Shown one piece after another: positions 6,600 through 13,451 of a stretch of DNA of 18,019 nucleotides. The notes below the pieces were generated by a model. That model was given only the letters and a program-made list of their open reading frames with translations, searched no databases and was not told where the DNA came from. Positions within the stretch are counted from its first letter, which is position 1, and every line of letters begins with the position of its first letter. Source of the stretch: Candidatus Iainarchaeum sp. GTDB lineage: Archaea > Iainarchaeota > Iainarchaeia > JAGGVJ01. Location of the stretch: the NCBI GenBank assembly GCA_021158055.1, contig JAGGVJ010000036.1, positions 1-18,019 of the forward strand, given 5' to 3'. The position numbers were made by a program, and so were the translations under genes.

Positions 6600-7517
6600 T
6601 CATTTCAGGCATTCCAGCATGATTGCTTTTTGCATGTGGAGCCGGTTTTCTGCCTGGTCAAAAACAACGCTGTGCCTGCCGTCAATAATCTCGGCAGTCT
6701 GCTCAAAACCGCGCATTGCAGGAAGGCAGTTCATGAAGATGAAGTCCGGCTTTGCGCCCTTGACTATCTCGGAATTCACCTGGAACCCCAAAAACTTCTG
6801 CACACGCTTTTCCTTTTCGCTTTCCGGGATGTGATAGCTCATCCAGCTGTCGGCGTAAACAATGTCAGCGTCTTTGATTGCTTCTTTTGCGTCCTGGGTG
6901 ACTGTTATTTTTGCTTCTGAAACCTGTGCAATGGCATTTGCCTTGTCAACGATTTCCTGTTTCGGTGACAACTCGGACGGACAGCCCACAGAAACATCTA
7001 TTCCCATGTGAGCGCACCCGATGATCAGCGAGTGGGTCACGTTGTTGAACCCGTCTCCCAAAAAGCACAGCTTCAACTTGTCAAAGCGTCCTTTCTTTTC
7101 CTTGATTGTCAAAAGGTCAGACAGGATCTGCACGGGGTGAAAGTCGTTTGTCAGGCCGTTTATCACGGGAACCGACGCGTTTTGTGCCATTTCAACCAGG
7201 TCATTGTGTTCGAAAAGACGCGCCATGATTATGTCAACGTACCGCGAGCTCACTTTTGCGGTGTCTGCCACGGTTTCCTTGCTTTTGAAAGGGCTTGACT
7301 GGCTGTCTATCACAAGCGTGTTTCCGCCCATGGACTGCATTCCCACGTCAAAGGAAATTTTTGTCCGCAAAGACGGTTTTTCAAAAAGCATCATCAGTGT
7401 TTTTCCCGTCAACGCGCCCGAGTACACCTGCGGGTTTTTTTTGATGTCGCCTGCAAGCTCGACAAGATGCAGTATTTCTGTTTTGTCCAGATCAAACAAA
7501 GAGAGTATCGATTTCAT
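6600..7517 (-). CDS. argF: Ornithine carbamoyltransferase-like transcarbamylase with altered signature motifs
   Basis: A 305-residue ATCase/OTCase-family protein that would make citrulline from ornithine and carbamoyl phosphate. Carbamoyl-phosphate motif: EKPSLRTK (46-53, normally STRTR). HPVQ at 127-130 replaces HPCQ. LGDGFNNV (153-160) has one extra residue compared with GDGNNV. The amino-acid loop is DSWMSYH (223-229) where most OTCases have DxWxSMG. NCLPAMRG (263-270) replaces HCLP. The aspartate and serine of DxWxS, the catalytic cysteine (C264) and the C-terminal arginine (R292) are kept, so ornithine remains the best substrate guess. The gene lies just after argG in the direction of transcription, with its own TATA box, which supports an arginine or citrulline role. 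Putrescine or another amine as substrate is an alternative. Confidence 0.85.
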   Translation of the reverse strand: MKSILSLFDLDKTEILHLVELAGDIKKNPQVYSGALTGKTLMMLFEKPSLRTKISFDVGMQSMGGNTLVIDSQSSPFKSKETVADTAKVSSRYVDIIMARLFEHNDLVEMAQNASVPVINGLTNDFHPVQILSDLLTIKEKKGRFDKLKLCFLGDGFNNVTHSLIIGCAHMGIDVSVGCPSELSPKQEIVDKANAIAQVSEAKITVTQDAKEAIKDADIVYADSWMSYHIPESEKEKRVQKFLGFQVNSEIVKGAKPDFIFMNCLPAMRGFEQTAEIIDGRHSVVFDQAENRLHMQKAIMLECLK

Positions 7518-7523
7518 TTCATG

Positions 7524-7549
7524 CCACCAACCAACTGTTTAAATAAAAG
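7524..7549 (-). promoter_or_regulatory. argF promoter: TATA box plus Shine-Dalgarno-like GGTGG
   Basis: On the minus strand CTTTTATTTAAAC (complement of 7537-7549) is centred about 26 bases before ATG 7517, predicting a leaderless transcript. GGTGG (complement of 7524-7528) also sits six bases before the ATG and could act as a ribosome site if argG transcripts read through. argF can thus be expressed both alone and with argG. Confidence 0.5.
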
Positions 7550-7625
7550 GTACTTGTTTGTAGTTAACAAAGTTTCCCTAATGTTTAGTTTTTGCCGATT
7601 ATTTATTTCTTTGCAATTCAAGTTT

Positions 7626-8843
7626 TCATTTCCTGAGTGTAAGGCGCAGTGCATTGAGTTTGATGAATCCTTTTGCATCTTTGGGGTCATAGTCGCCAAG
7701 ATCATCCATGCTTGCAAGGTCCCAGCTGTAAATATTGCTTTGGGATTCCCTGGCGGTCACGAACGCGTTTCCTTTGTAAAGGCTCATCGTCACTTTTCCG
7801 TCGACGTTTTCCTGGCTCTTGTTTACCGCAGCCATCAAAAAGTCCATTTCAGGGCTGAACCAAAACCCGTTGTAGATAAGTTCGGCGATTTTCGGCATGA
7901 GCATGTCTTTCAAGTGAGTCACTTCCCTGTCAAGCACGAGCCCTTCAAGGTCGCTGTGCGCTTTCCAGAGAATTGTTCCGGCAGGGGTCTCGTACACACC
8001 GCGCGATTTCATTCCCACGAAACGGTTTTCAACCAGGTCCATCCTTCCGATCCCGTTGGCTGAGCCAAGCTCGTTCAGATACTGGAAAAGCTCAAGACCG
8101 CCGGTTACGGTGTTTTCCAAGCCGCCGCCTTTGCTTAAGTCTGTGACTTTGACCGGAATCCCGCTTTTGAACTCGATCTCTATTTTTGTTTCAGTGTCAG
8201 GAGCGTTTTTCGGGGAAACAGTTTTTTTGAACATGCTTTCCTGCGCTTCAAACGCAGGGTCTTCAAGCTGCCCTGCCTCGTAGCTTATGTGCATTAAGTT
8301 GTCGTCCATGCTGTAAGGCTTTTCAAACGTTGATTCGATCGGGATTCCTTTTTCCTTTGCATAGTTTATGAGGTCGCTTCTTCCTTTGAACTTGTCAGTG
8401 AATTCGGAGTCTTTCCACGGGCTGATTATCTCAACTTCAGGCATCAGTTGCATGTAGACCATTTCAAACCTTACCTGGTCGTTTCCTTTTCCTGTCGCGC
8501 CGTGGGCGACGATGTTTGTCCCTTCAAGTTTTGCGATTTCAATCTGCTTTTTTGCAATCAGGGGTCTTGCAAAAGAAGTCCCGAGCAGGTATTTTCCTTC
8601 GTATACTGCGTTTGACTTTAACCCCTCGAAAATGTATTTTTCAACAAAATCTTTTTTCAGGTCCTCGACATAAACCTTGCATGCGCCGATTTCCAATGCC
8701 TTTGCCTTTGCTTTTTCAAAGTCGTCTTCCTGCCCGACATCGCCGATGAAGCAGATTACTTCGTATCCCTTGTCAATCAGCCATTTCAGAATCGCTGAAG
8801 TGTCAAGTCCTCCGCTGTAGGCCAGCACCACTTTTTCACCCAT
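7626..8843 (-). CDS. argG: Argininosuccinate synthase
   Basis: This joins citrulline and aspartate with ATP to make argininosuccinate. The 405-residue length is normal for the family. The N-terminal PP-loop YSGGLDTS (9-16) binds ATP. Further conserved blocks are [13 protein letters not shown] (citrulline and aspartate site), the [18 protein letters not shown] segment, and [21 protein letters not shown] strong ribosome site precedes ATG 8843. The gene is followed after 108 bases by argF on the same strand and is divergent from the ACT-domain gene, across a region with a 17-bp tandem repeat. argH is not in the window, so arginine synthesis would need it elsewhere. Confidence 0.97.
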   Translation of the reverse strand: MGEKVVLAYSGGLDTSAILKWLIDKGYEVICFIGDVGQEDDFEKAKAKALEIGACKVYVEDLKKDFVEKYIFEGLKSNAVYEGKYLLGTSFARPLIAKKQIEIAKLEGTNIVAHGATGKGNDQVRFEMVYMQLMPEVEIISPWKDSEFTDKFKGRSDLINYAKEKGIPIESTFEKPYSMDDNLMHISYEAGQLEDPAFEAQESMFKKTVSPKNAPDTETKIEIEFKSGIPVKVTDLSKGGGLENTVTGGLELFQYLNELGSANGIGRMDLVENRFVGMKSRGVYETPAGTILWKAHSDLEGLVLDREVTHLKDMLMPKIAELIYNGFWFSPEMDFLMAAVNKSQENVDGKVTMSLYKGNAFVTARESQSNIYSWDLASMDDLGDYDPKDAKGFIKLNALRLTLRK

Positions 8844-8849
8844 TGATGT

Positions 8850-8856
8850 CCACCTC
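8850..8856 (-). promoter_or_regulatory. Shine-Dalgarno of argG
   Basis: GAGGTGG on the minus strand lies six bases before ATG 8843. It fixes the start and shows that argG has a transcribed leader, unlike many leaderless genes nearby. Confidence 0.7.
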
Positions 8857-8911
8857 TTGTTTTTGTTTTAAGTTTTTAGTTTGATAGACACTTAATTGCC
8901 TGAAGAGTAGT

Positions 8912-8945
8912 TATAAACACAGTGGCTGTATAAACATAGTGACTG
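8912..8945. repeat. Tandem 17-bp direct repeat, each with a TATA-like core, between argG and the ACT gene
   Basis: TATAAACACAGTGGCTG (8912-8928) and TATAAACATAGTGACTG (8929-8945) match at 15 of 17 positions with no gap. On the minus strand the first copy gives TTTATA about 70 bases before the argG start, a suitable TATA position for its roughly 45-base leader. The repeat may be a promoter, an operator, or both. Confidence 0.6.
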
Positions 8946-9033
8946 AAACAAAAAACAAAACCGAGAATTGTTCTATTTGAAACATCTACATCAATTGTCG
9001 GGTTATTTGTCATTAAATCCGGGTTCCAGTTAA

Positions 9034-9041
9034 GTTTATTT
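9034..9041 (+). promoter_or_regulatory. TATA-like box of the ACT-domain gene
   Basis: GTTTATTT is centred about 27 bases before ATG 9065, consistent with a leaderless transcript. The match is moderate. Confidence 0.4.
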
Positions 9042-9064
9042 GTATCAATGCCCATAATTGGTTC

Positions 9065-9694
9065 ATGGTCACTACAAGCGAACTCACGGAAAAATTCATC
9101 AACGAGCACGTTTCTGTCAAGGACTGCCTGAAAAAAGGCCTTTTAAACTATTCGGCTTTGTCGCGCTTGATTGCAGGCGAGCTTGACATTGAAAAGGAAA
9201 CATCAAAAGAAGCGATTTTGGTCGCGGCAAGGCGGTACAAAGACAAGATGAAAACCAGGCCGCTTGAAGATTCTGTTTTCAGGCTTTTTGAGGAAAGCGA
9301 CATAGAGATAAAGAACAGGGTTTATGTCTACACGCTTGAAAAAAGCATTTATCCGGACGCGCTGATTGACCTTGAAAAACAGGTAAAAAACGACAAGTGC
9401 ATGGTTTTTTCAATTGAGGGAACAAAGACGATCACGGTGATGATCCAGAAAAGATACAGGGATCTGGTTGAGAAGTCGTTTAAGGGATCCATACTCAACA
9501 TAAAAAAAGAATTGTCGCTTGTGACCATCACCAGTCCGGGAATAGAACAGACAAGGGGTGCATTAAGTTACCTTACCGGGCTTTTTTTCGAAAACGGGAT
9601 AAACATACTTGAGTTCATGAGCTGTTATGACGACACGCTCATAGTGATCGATTCAAAAGACGTTGAAAAAGCGATGAAGTTCTTGAATTTTTAG
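9065..9694 (+). CDS. ACT-domain protein, predicted regulator of amino-acid metabolism
   Basis: A 209-residue protein of an archaeal family described as ACT-containing predicted regulators (COG2150-like). The N-terminal 65 residues (SVKDCLKKGLLNYSALSRLIAG) are helical and may form a helix-turn-helix-like unit. The middle (about 80-150) has a beta-rich stretch, VYVYTLEKS and CMVFSIEGTKTITVMI. The C-terminal ACT domain (about 155-209) has the pattern SPGIEQTRGALSYLTGLFFE, then GINILEFMSCYDDTLIVI, as in aspartokinase regulatory domains, which bind amino acids. Divergence from argG suggests arginine or aspartate sensing; this is inference. A transcription-factor role or post-translational control of an enzyme are both possible. 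Confidence 0.78.
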   Translation: MVTTSELTEKFINEHVSVKDCLKKGLLNYSALSRLIAGELDIEKETSKEAILVAARRYKDKMKTRPLEDSVFRLFEESDIEIKNRVYVYTLEKSIYPDALIDLEKQVKNDKCMVFSIEGTKTITVMIQKRYRDLVEKSFKGSILNIKKELSLVTITSPGIEQTRGALSYLTGLFFENGINILEFMSCYDDTLIVIDSKDVEKAMKFLNF

Positions 9695-9702
9695 GTTCCG
9701 GC

Positions 9703-9748
9703 TTTTAATCTTTGTTTTTGCTTTTATTTTTTACCTTTAACTTTTACT
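9703..9748 (+). terminator. T-rich region after the ACT-domain gene
   Basis: Several T-runs of 4-6 bases (for example within 9714-9732) follow the TAG at 9692-9694 in a short gap between convergent genes. This is consistent with archaeal oligo-T termination of the plus-strand transcript. Confidence 0.45.
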
Positions 9749-9749
9749 T

Positions 9750-10613
9750 TTATGCAAGATCTATAGTCGGCATTTTATATTCTTCTATAAAATGGACTCC
9801 GATGATATTTGCAATCTCAGGTATTTTAGATGCATCAATCAGGGTTCTGATATTTGCGGTTGTCGTGGTCGTACCGCCAAGAGCGTTTATTTTATCAGCT
9901 ATATCTGTCTTGTCTTCACCGCTGAAAACCAAGACAGTTAAAAGTATATTTCCTGTCCTGTCCAGTGAATCTATCAGATCAGGCTGCATTTTGTACGCCG
10001 GCTGATATATTCCCACCCATTTGACGCTATCCAGGTTCTGGACATTATTCTTTGCAGTTTCACTCATCTTTACAATAAATGCATGTTCCGGGATATAGCC
10101 GTGCATTGTTCCGCCCAGAGAGATGATGTCGTTTTTGTCTTTGTCGTATACCGAGCCTTTGAACTGGACAATATAATACCCGTCGGCTTCAGGAGAATAA
10201 GAGGGAACGCAAAGATTTTTTGGTATGTGGATCCCAATGTGATCCGAATCAATTTCGGAAGAGGAAAATGCTGTAAGTGCCACTAACTTTATCGTTTTGG
10301 GAATTTTGATAATACAATTTTCGTTCGTTTTTTCTCCGTTTGCGTATGCTTTTGATTCTAAATTTGGTTCAGCGTGCTTTATTCTTTCGTCTTGTTTAAG
10401 TTTGCAGATCCATTCAAATTCCAGACCCTCAGGCACTTCTACGTGAACACAGTTGCAAAGGTCCCAATATTTTTTCACGTTCAAGTCGTATTCACTCATC
10501 ACATCTCTGATCTCTTTCTCTGGAAATTTTTCATCAAAACTTACGATTATGCTGCCGGGAAGATAGCTATAATTTTTTGACTTTAATTCATCAATGCATT
10601 GTTTGACATTCAC
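9750..10613 (-). CDS. Subtilase-prodomain-like protein without a catalytic domain (downstream part of a UGA-split ORF)
   Basis: The 287 residues from GTG 10613 resemble the N-terminal propeptide region of secreted S8 (subtilisin-like) peptidases. Residues 18-84 (YLPGSIIVSFDEKFPEKEIR to RIKHAEPNL) match fervidolysin-type prodomains. Later segments, YYIVQFKGSVYDKDK, LGGTMHGYIPEHAFIVKM, VKWVGIYQPAYKMQP and GVHFIEEYKMPT, resemble the longer prodomain that usually ends just before the catalytic Asp-His-Ser domain. Here the protein stops at that boundary; only 55 bases separate it from the ACT gene. The frame is continuous upstream through 11 codons (with CINNQC) into the TGA at 10647-10649 and the exported N-terminal part. 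Without readthrough it would lack a signal sequence. It could be a stand-alone protease inhibitor or a decayed protease. Confidence 0.72.
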   Translation of the reverse strand: MNVKQCIDELKSKNYSYLPGSIIVSFDEKFPEKEIRDVMSEYDLNVKKYWDLCNCVHVEVPEGLEFEWICKLKQDERIKHAEPNLESKAYANGEKTNENCIIKIPKTIKLVALTAFSSSEIDSDHIGIHIPKNLCVPSYSPEADGYYIVQFKGSVYDKDKNDIISLGGTMHGYIPEHAFIVKMSETAKNNVQNLDSVKWVGIYQPAYKMQPDLIDSLDRTGNILLTVLVFSGEDKTDIADKINALGGTTTTTANIRTLIDASKIPEIANIIGVHFIEEYKMPTIDLA

Positions 10614-10646
10614 TGCACTGCATTGGTTATTTATGCACGCAGAAGC

Positions 10647-10928
10647 TCAAATTTCAGTATTTAACGGACACGCTCTGCTGCAGGTACTGACTCGCTCTAA
10701 ATGCCGATGGTGTATGTTGACAGCTATATTCGGCGGTGAACAGCATTCTCCTCCGCTGATTAATATGCAATCGTCATTTCTTTCGCAATATTTTGAATCT
10801 TTATATTTTTCAGGTATCTGATTTGAAGAGGTATCGCTCCAAATCCAGGATCCTCCGATCAATATGATTACAATGACTAAAATTCCGGTCAGGATTTTTG
10901 TTTTTGAATTCATTTTGATCCTTCTCAT
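10647..10928 (-). CDS. Exported Cys-rich N-terminal part of the prodomain ORF, ends at in-frame UGA
   Basis: This 93-residue segment starts MRRIKMNSKTK, followed by a hydrophobic stretch (about 12-30, ILTGILVIVIILIGG), a signal anchor or signal peptide. After that comes a Cys-rich module: YCERNDDC, GGECCSPP, then CSRAC. The last expected cysteine pair, CINNQC, lies just beyond the TGA at 10647-10649, in the same frame as the 287-residue prodomain ORF. Such modules (C..DDC...CC...CVNNxC) are common in exported archaeal proteins, so the natural protein most likely spanned 10928-9750 (about 393 codons). If translation stops here, the Cys-rich module is incomplete. ATG 10928 fits a leaderless promoter; ATG 10913 is an alternative. 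Confidence 0.7.
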   Translation of the reverse strand: MRRIKMNSKTKILTGILVIVIILIGGSWIWSDTSSNQIPEKYKDSKYCERNDDCILISGGECCSPPNIAVNIHHRHLERVSTCSRACPLNTEI

Positions 10929-10945
10929 AATCTATTGATTACCTT

Positions 10946-10960
10946 GTTATTTATAAAAAG
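10946..10960 (-). promoter_or_regulatory. TATA box of the exported Cys-rich/prodomain gene
   Basis: On the minus strand CTTTTTATAAATAAC is centred about 25 bases before ATG 10928, predicting a leaderless transcript. The intact promoter argues that the gene is, or was recently, expressed despite the in-frame UGA. Confidence 0.55.
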
Positions 10961-11124
10961 TTTGGTGGTGGGTAATATTTCATTTAACACTTGGGATTAA
11001 GAAAAATTTGCGGAACGAAGTAGGCGGACTTACAATTTCCGATAATTTGTGTGATTAAAAGAAGTCTGATTAAAAGAACCCGCGCTTTTTGAGTTCCCTC
11101 CGCCGCCGAAAATTTAGTCCTGTT

Positions 11125-12117
11125 TTATTTCTTTTTTATCAGGAAATATCCCGCGAATAAGATACCTGCCGCACCCACCCATTGCACTGGAGACAAAATT
11201 TCCCCCAGCAGGATATAAGCAAATAGCGCTGAAAACAATGAACCTGAGAGGAAAAATGTAGTCGTAATAAACGGGCCGACTAATTTTATCGCCCTGTATT
11301 GGCAGATCACAGACAGGAAATATAAAATCGCAGTGAGTACAACATAAAACAGACCGCTGAATAATGCGTTTATGCTTTGATGACCCAAAATGAAAGGAAT
11401 AAACATTACTATTAATAATGCACTTAAACAAACCCTGAAGAAGATGACCATATCTGTTGATATACCGTCCATGATTTTCTTGGCGAAAACATTTTGAAAT
11501 GCCACAATCGAGGCAACAAATATTATCAGCAAGTCACCTAATTGAGGAATTGTCATAGCCCCGTCAGTTATCAATAAAAATGCCCCGATCAGCATCATGA
11601 ACATAAAAAATATCGAACTTTTGGGGTATTTTTCTTTTAATAAAATATAAGCAAGAGGCAATACAAACAAGGGGGTTAACCGGGTAAGGAATCCCGCGTT
11701 TACTGCTGTTGTAACATTTTGCCCCAGAAATAAGATTAAAATAGCTGAGGCGGAAACAACCCCGAGAATAACCAAATCCCTTAATTCATATCTTTTGATA
11801 GATTTCAACTTCTTTAACTGTGGCGAGAAGAAAATAAGTGAAATAAAAATGACTATGATGCTCCGTGAAAATGAAAAGGATAACGGGTCCAGACCAAAAT
11901 TTAAGCCCATTTTTTGAATGACTATCAGCAGACCATAAAACAGGGAAGTTCCGGTCAGATAAGCCAATGCGATTTTATTAATTTTTCCTATGTATAAACA
12001 ATTAAATCTATTTATTTTAAGCTTTCTTTTATCAAGCGGCATAAACACTGGTTTAGTGGCCCGGGTTGAAACAAAAGGCAGATTTTGCATATTTTTTTGC
12101 ATATTTAAAGACATATT
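11125..12117 (-). CDS. EamA/DMT-superfamily transporter
   Basis: An integral membrane protein with about ten hydrophobic segments in two repeated EamA halves, beginning at IALAYLTGTSLFYGLLIVI and ending FAGYFLIKKK. The loop after the fourth or fifth helix (TRLTPLFVLPLAYILLKEKYP) and its counterpart in the second half (GSLFSALFAYILLGEILSP) are hallmarks of drug/metabolite exporters. The substrate is unknown; family members move amino acids, nucleotide sugars or organic cations. Several ATG codons lie close together (12156, 12117, 12105, 12093, 12042). I chose 12117 because a longer form would overlap the start of the divergent DsbA-like gene; 12093 fits a leaderless start from the shared AT-rich box, and 12042 would keep all the membrane part. 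The start is therefore uncertain, the family is not. Confidence 0.9.
   Translation of the reverse strand, partial: NMSLNMQKNMQNLPFVSTRATKPVFMPLDKRKLKINRFNCLYIGKINKIALAYLTGTSLFYGLLIVIQKMGLNFGLDPLSFSFSRSIIVIFISLIFFSPQLKKLKSIKRYELRDLVILGVVSASAILILFLGQNVTTAVNAGFLTRLTPLFVLPLAYILLKEKYPKSSIFFMFMMLIGAFLLITDGAMTIPQLGDLLIIFVASIVAFQNVFAKKIMDGISTDMVIFFRVCLSALLIVMFIPFILGHQSINALFSGLFYVVLTAILYFLSVICQYRAIKLVGPFITTTFFLSGSLFSALFAYILLGEILSPVQWVGAAGILFAGYFLIKKK
12083..12106. repeat. Exact 12-bp tandem duplication near the EamA start
   Basis: TTTTGCATATTT occurs twice without a gap. It lies in the 5' end of the EamA reading frame (encoding NMQKNMQN if translated) and just upstream of the DsbA-like gene's TATA box. 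Confidence 0.6.
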
Positions 12118-12126
12118 TTTAAAATA
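12114..12126 (+). promoter_or_regulatory. TATA box of the DsbA-like gene, possibly bidirectional
   Basis: TATTTTTAAAATA is centred about 28 bases before ATG 12148, predicting a leaderless transcript. The box is nearly palindromic and also sits about 27 bases before an ATG of the divergent transporter (12093), so it might serve both directions. Confidence 0.55.
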
Positions 12127-12147
12127 ACATGCACTTATAGTTAATTT

Positions 12148-13428
12148 ATGGTGCATGCAAAAAAACAGAATTTTCTTTTCCTGATGTCAGCAGCGGTTTT
12201 TATTCTGGTCCTGTTTATTGCTTTTTTGATTTTTTCGCCCGAGACAGGCGGAAAACTGCGAGTGCCGCCGGACCAGGGGATTCAGGCAGAACTTTCATGC
12301 AGTTTTACTGACGACAAAATATTTTGCACCTGGGAAAAATGCACGCACGAAATAAGCTACGTTGTCGAAAACAATGGGAAAGCAAGCCTTGAACACGCTT
12401 CAATAAGGATCACCGCAGGGGGCAGAGAGCAAAGATTTGACCTGAAAAACATTTCTCCGGGAGAAAAAGCAGAGGGGCAGGTAACTGTTGACTCAAGCCC
12501 GGGCACAAACTATCTTTTTTATGACCTGAGCGCTTCAAACGCAAGCATAGCAGACTGCGACGGCATCATAAAAAGAACTTCGTGCCCGAATCTATGCCTT
12601 GGAAAAGGGCTCTGTTATTTGAACACGTGTTCGCAGGACACTGATTACATATGCAGTTACGAGTCCAGAAGCGATTGCTGCGGAAACGGGATCTGCGAAG
12701 AAGGGGAAACATATGCCTTGTGCGAAAGCGATTGCGAGCCCCCGGAATGCGGTGAATGCGAGACACTGGCAGGCGGCGTGTGCGTGACTGACTTTGAAAA
12801 ATGCCCTGAAAAAGAACCGCGAAAACTCACTGGTTTTGAAACACAGCTTGTGCGTTACGCCAGAGAAATCGGTCTGGACGCTGACAGGTTCAAGGCATGC
12901 ATGGAGTTTGACGAGAAAAAAGAAGTTGTTGAAGAACAGATTTACGACGGGTTTGAAAAATACTGGATAAACCACACCCCCACATTTGTCCTGGCAGGAA
13001 ACATCAAGGTAGTGGGCGACAGCACAACGCAAAAAATGGCAGACCTCATTAACCAGGTTTTAAATCAGGAAATTGACACAAAGTCGTTTAAGGCAACTGA
13101 AAGCTACATGGTGATGGCACAGCCAAGTGCTTTTGACCCGGACCAGGTTCAGATACAGGAATTTTTTGACTTCAAGTGCCCTTACTCAAAACAGGCGCAG
13201 TTCACAGTAAAAGAACTTGAGTCGTTGTTTGGCGAAAAAGTCAGGTTTGTGTTTAAGAACTTCCCGCTTGACACTGACTGCAACCAGTTCATTGAAAGGC
13301 AGAAGCACCCCGGCGCGTGTTCTGCGGCGTATGCAGCGGAATGCGCAAGAGACCAGGGAAAATTCAGGGAGTTCAAAGAAAAAGTTTTTGAAGAACAGGA
13401 AGATTCTTTTTCTTTTGTCGTAGAATAA
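12148..13428 (+). CDS. Exported Cys-rich DsbA-like protein with thioredoxin halves in permuted order
   Basis: A 426-residue protein. Residues 8-30 form a signal anchor; 45-140 look like a CARDB/beta-sandwich domain (IFCTWEKCTHEISYVVENNG to LFYDLSASN). Residues 146-219 are Cys-rich, with a CGNGICEEGETYALCESDC repeat common in exported proteins. Residues 228-308 match the C-terminal half of DsbA: LVRYAREIGLDADRFKAC and the cis-Pro segment NHTPTFVLAG (P278). Residues 333-420 match the N-terminal half: IQEFFDFKCPYS with C344 and S347, then VRFVFKNFPL, CSAAYAAECARDQGKFREFKEKVFEEQ. The normal order is the reverse, so this looks like a circular permutation. The active site is CPYS, not CPYC, suggesting monothiol or isomerase-like chemistry at the outer cell surface. 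A tandem-domain remnant is the alternative. The leaderless promoter supports ATG 12148. Confidence 0.85.
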   Translation: MVHAKKQNFLFLMSAAVFILVLFIAFLIFSPETGGKLRVPPDQGIQAELSCSFTDDKIFCTWEKCTHEISYVVENNGKASLEHASIRITAGGREQRFDLKNISPGEKAEGQVTVDSSPGTNYLFYDLSASNASIADCDGIIKRTSCPNLCLGKGLCYLNTCSQDTDYICSYESRSDCCGNGICEEGETYALCESDCEPPECGECETLAGGVCVTDFEKCPEKEPRKLTGFETQLVRYAREIGLDADRFKACMEFDEKKEVVEEQIYDGFEKYWINHTPTFVLAGNIKVVGDSTTQKMADLINQVLNQEIDTKSFKATESYMVMAQPSAFDPDQVQIQEFFDFKCPYSKQAQFTVKELESLFGEKVRFVFKNFPLDTDCNQFIERQKHPGACSAAYAAECARDQGKFREFKEKVFEEQEDSFSFVVE

Positions 13429-13451
13429 TGAAATTTTCCAGTAATTAATGA

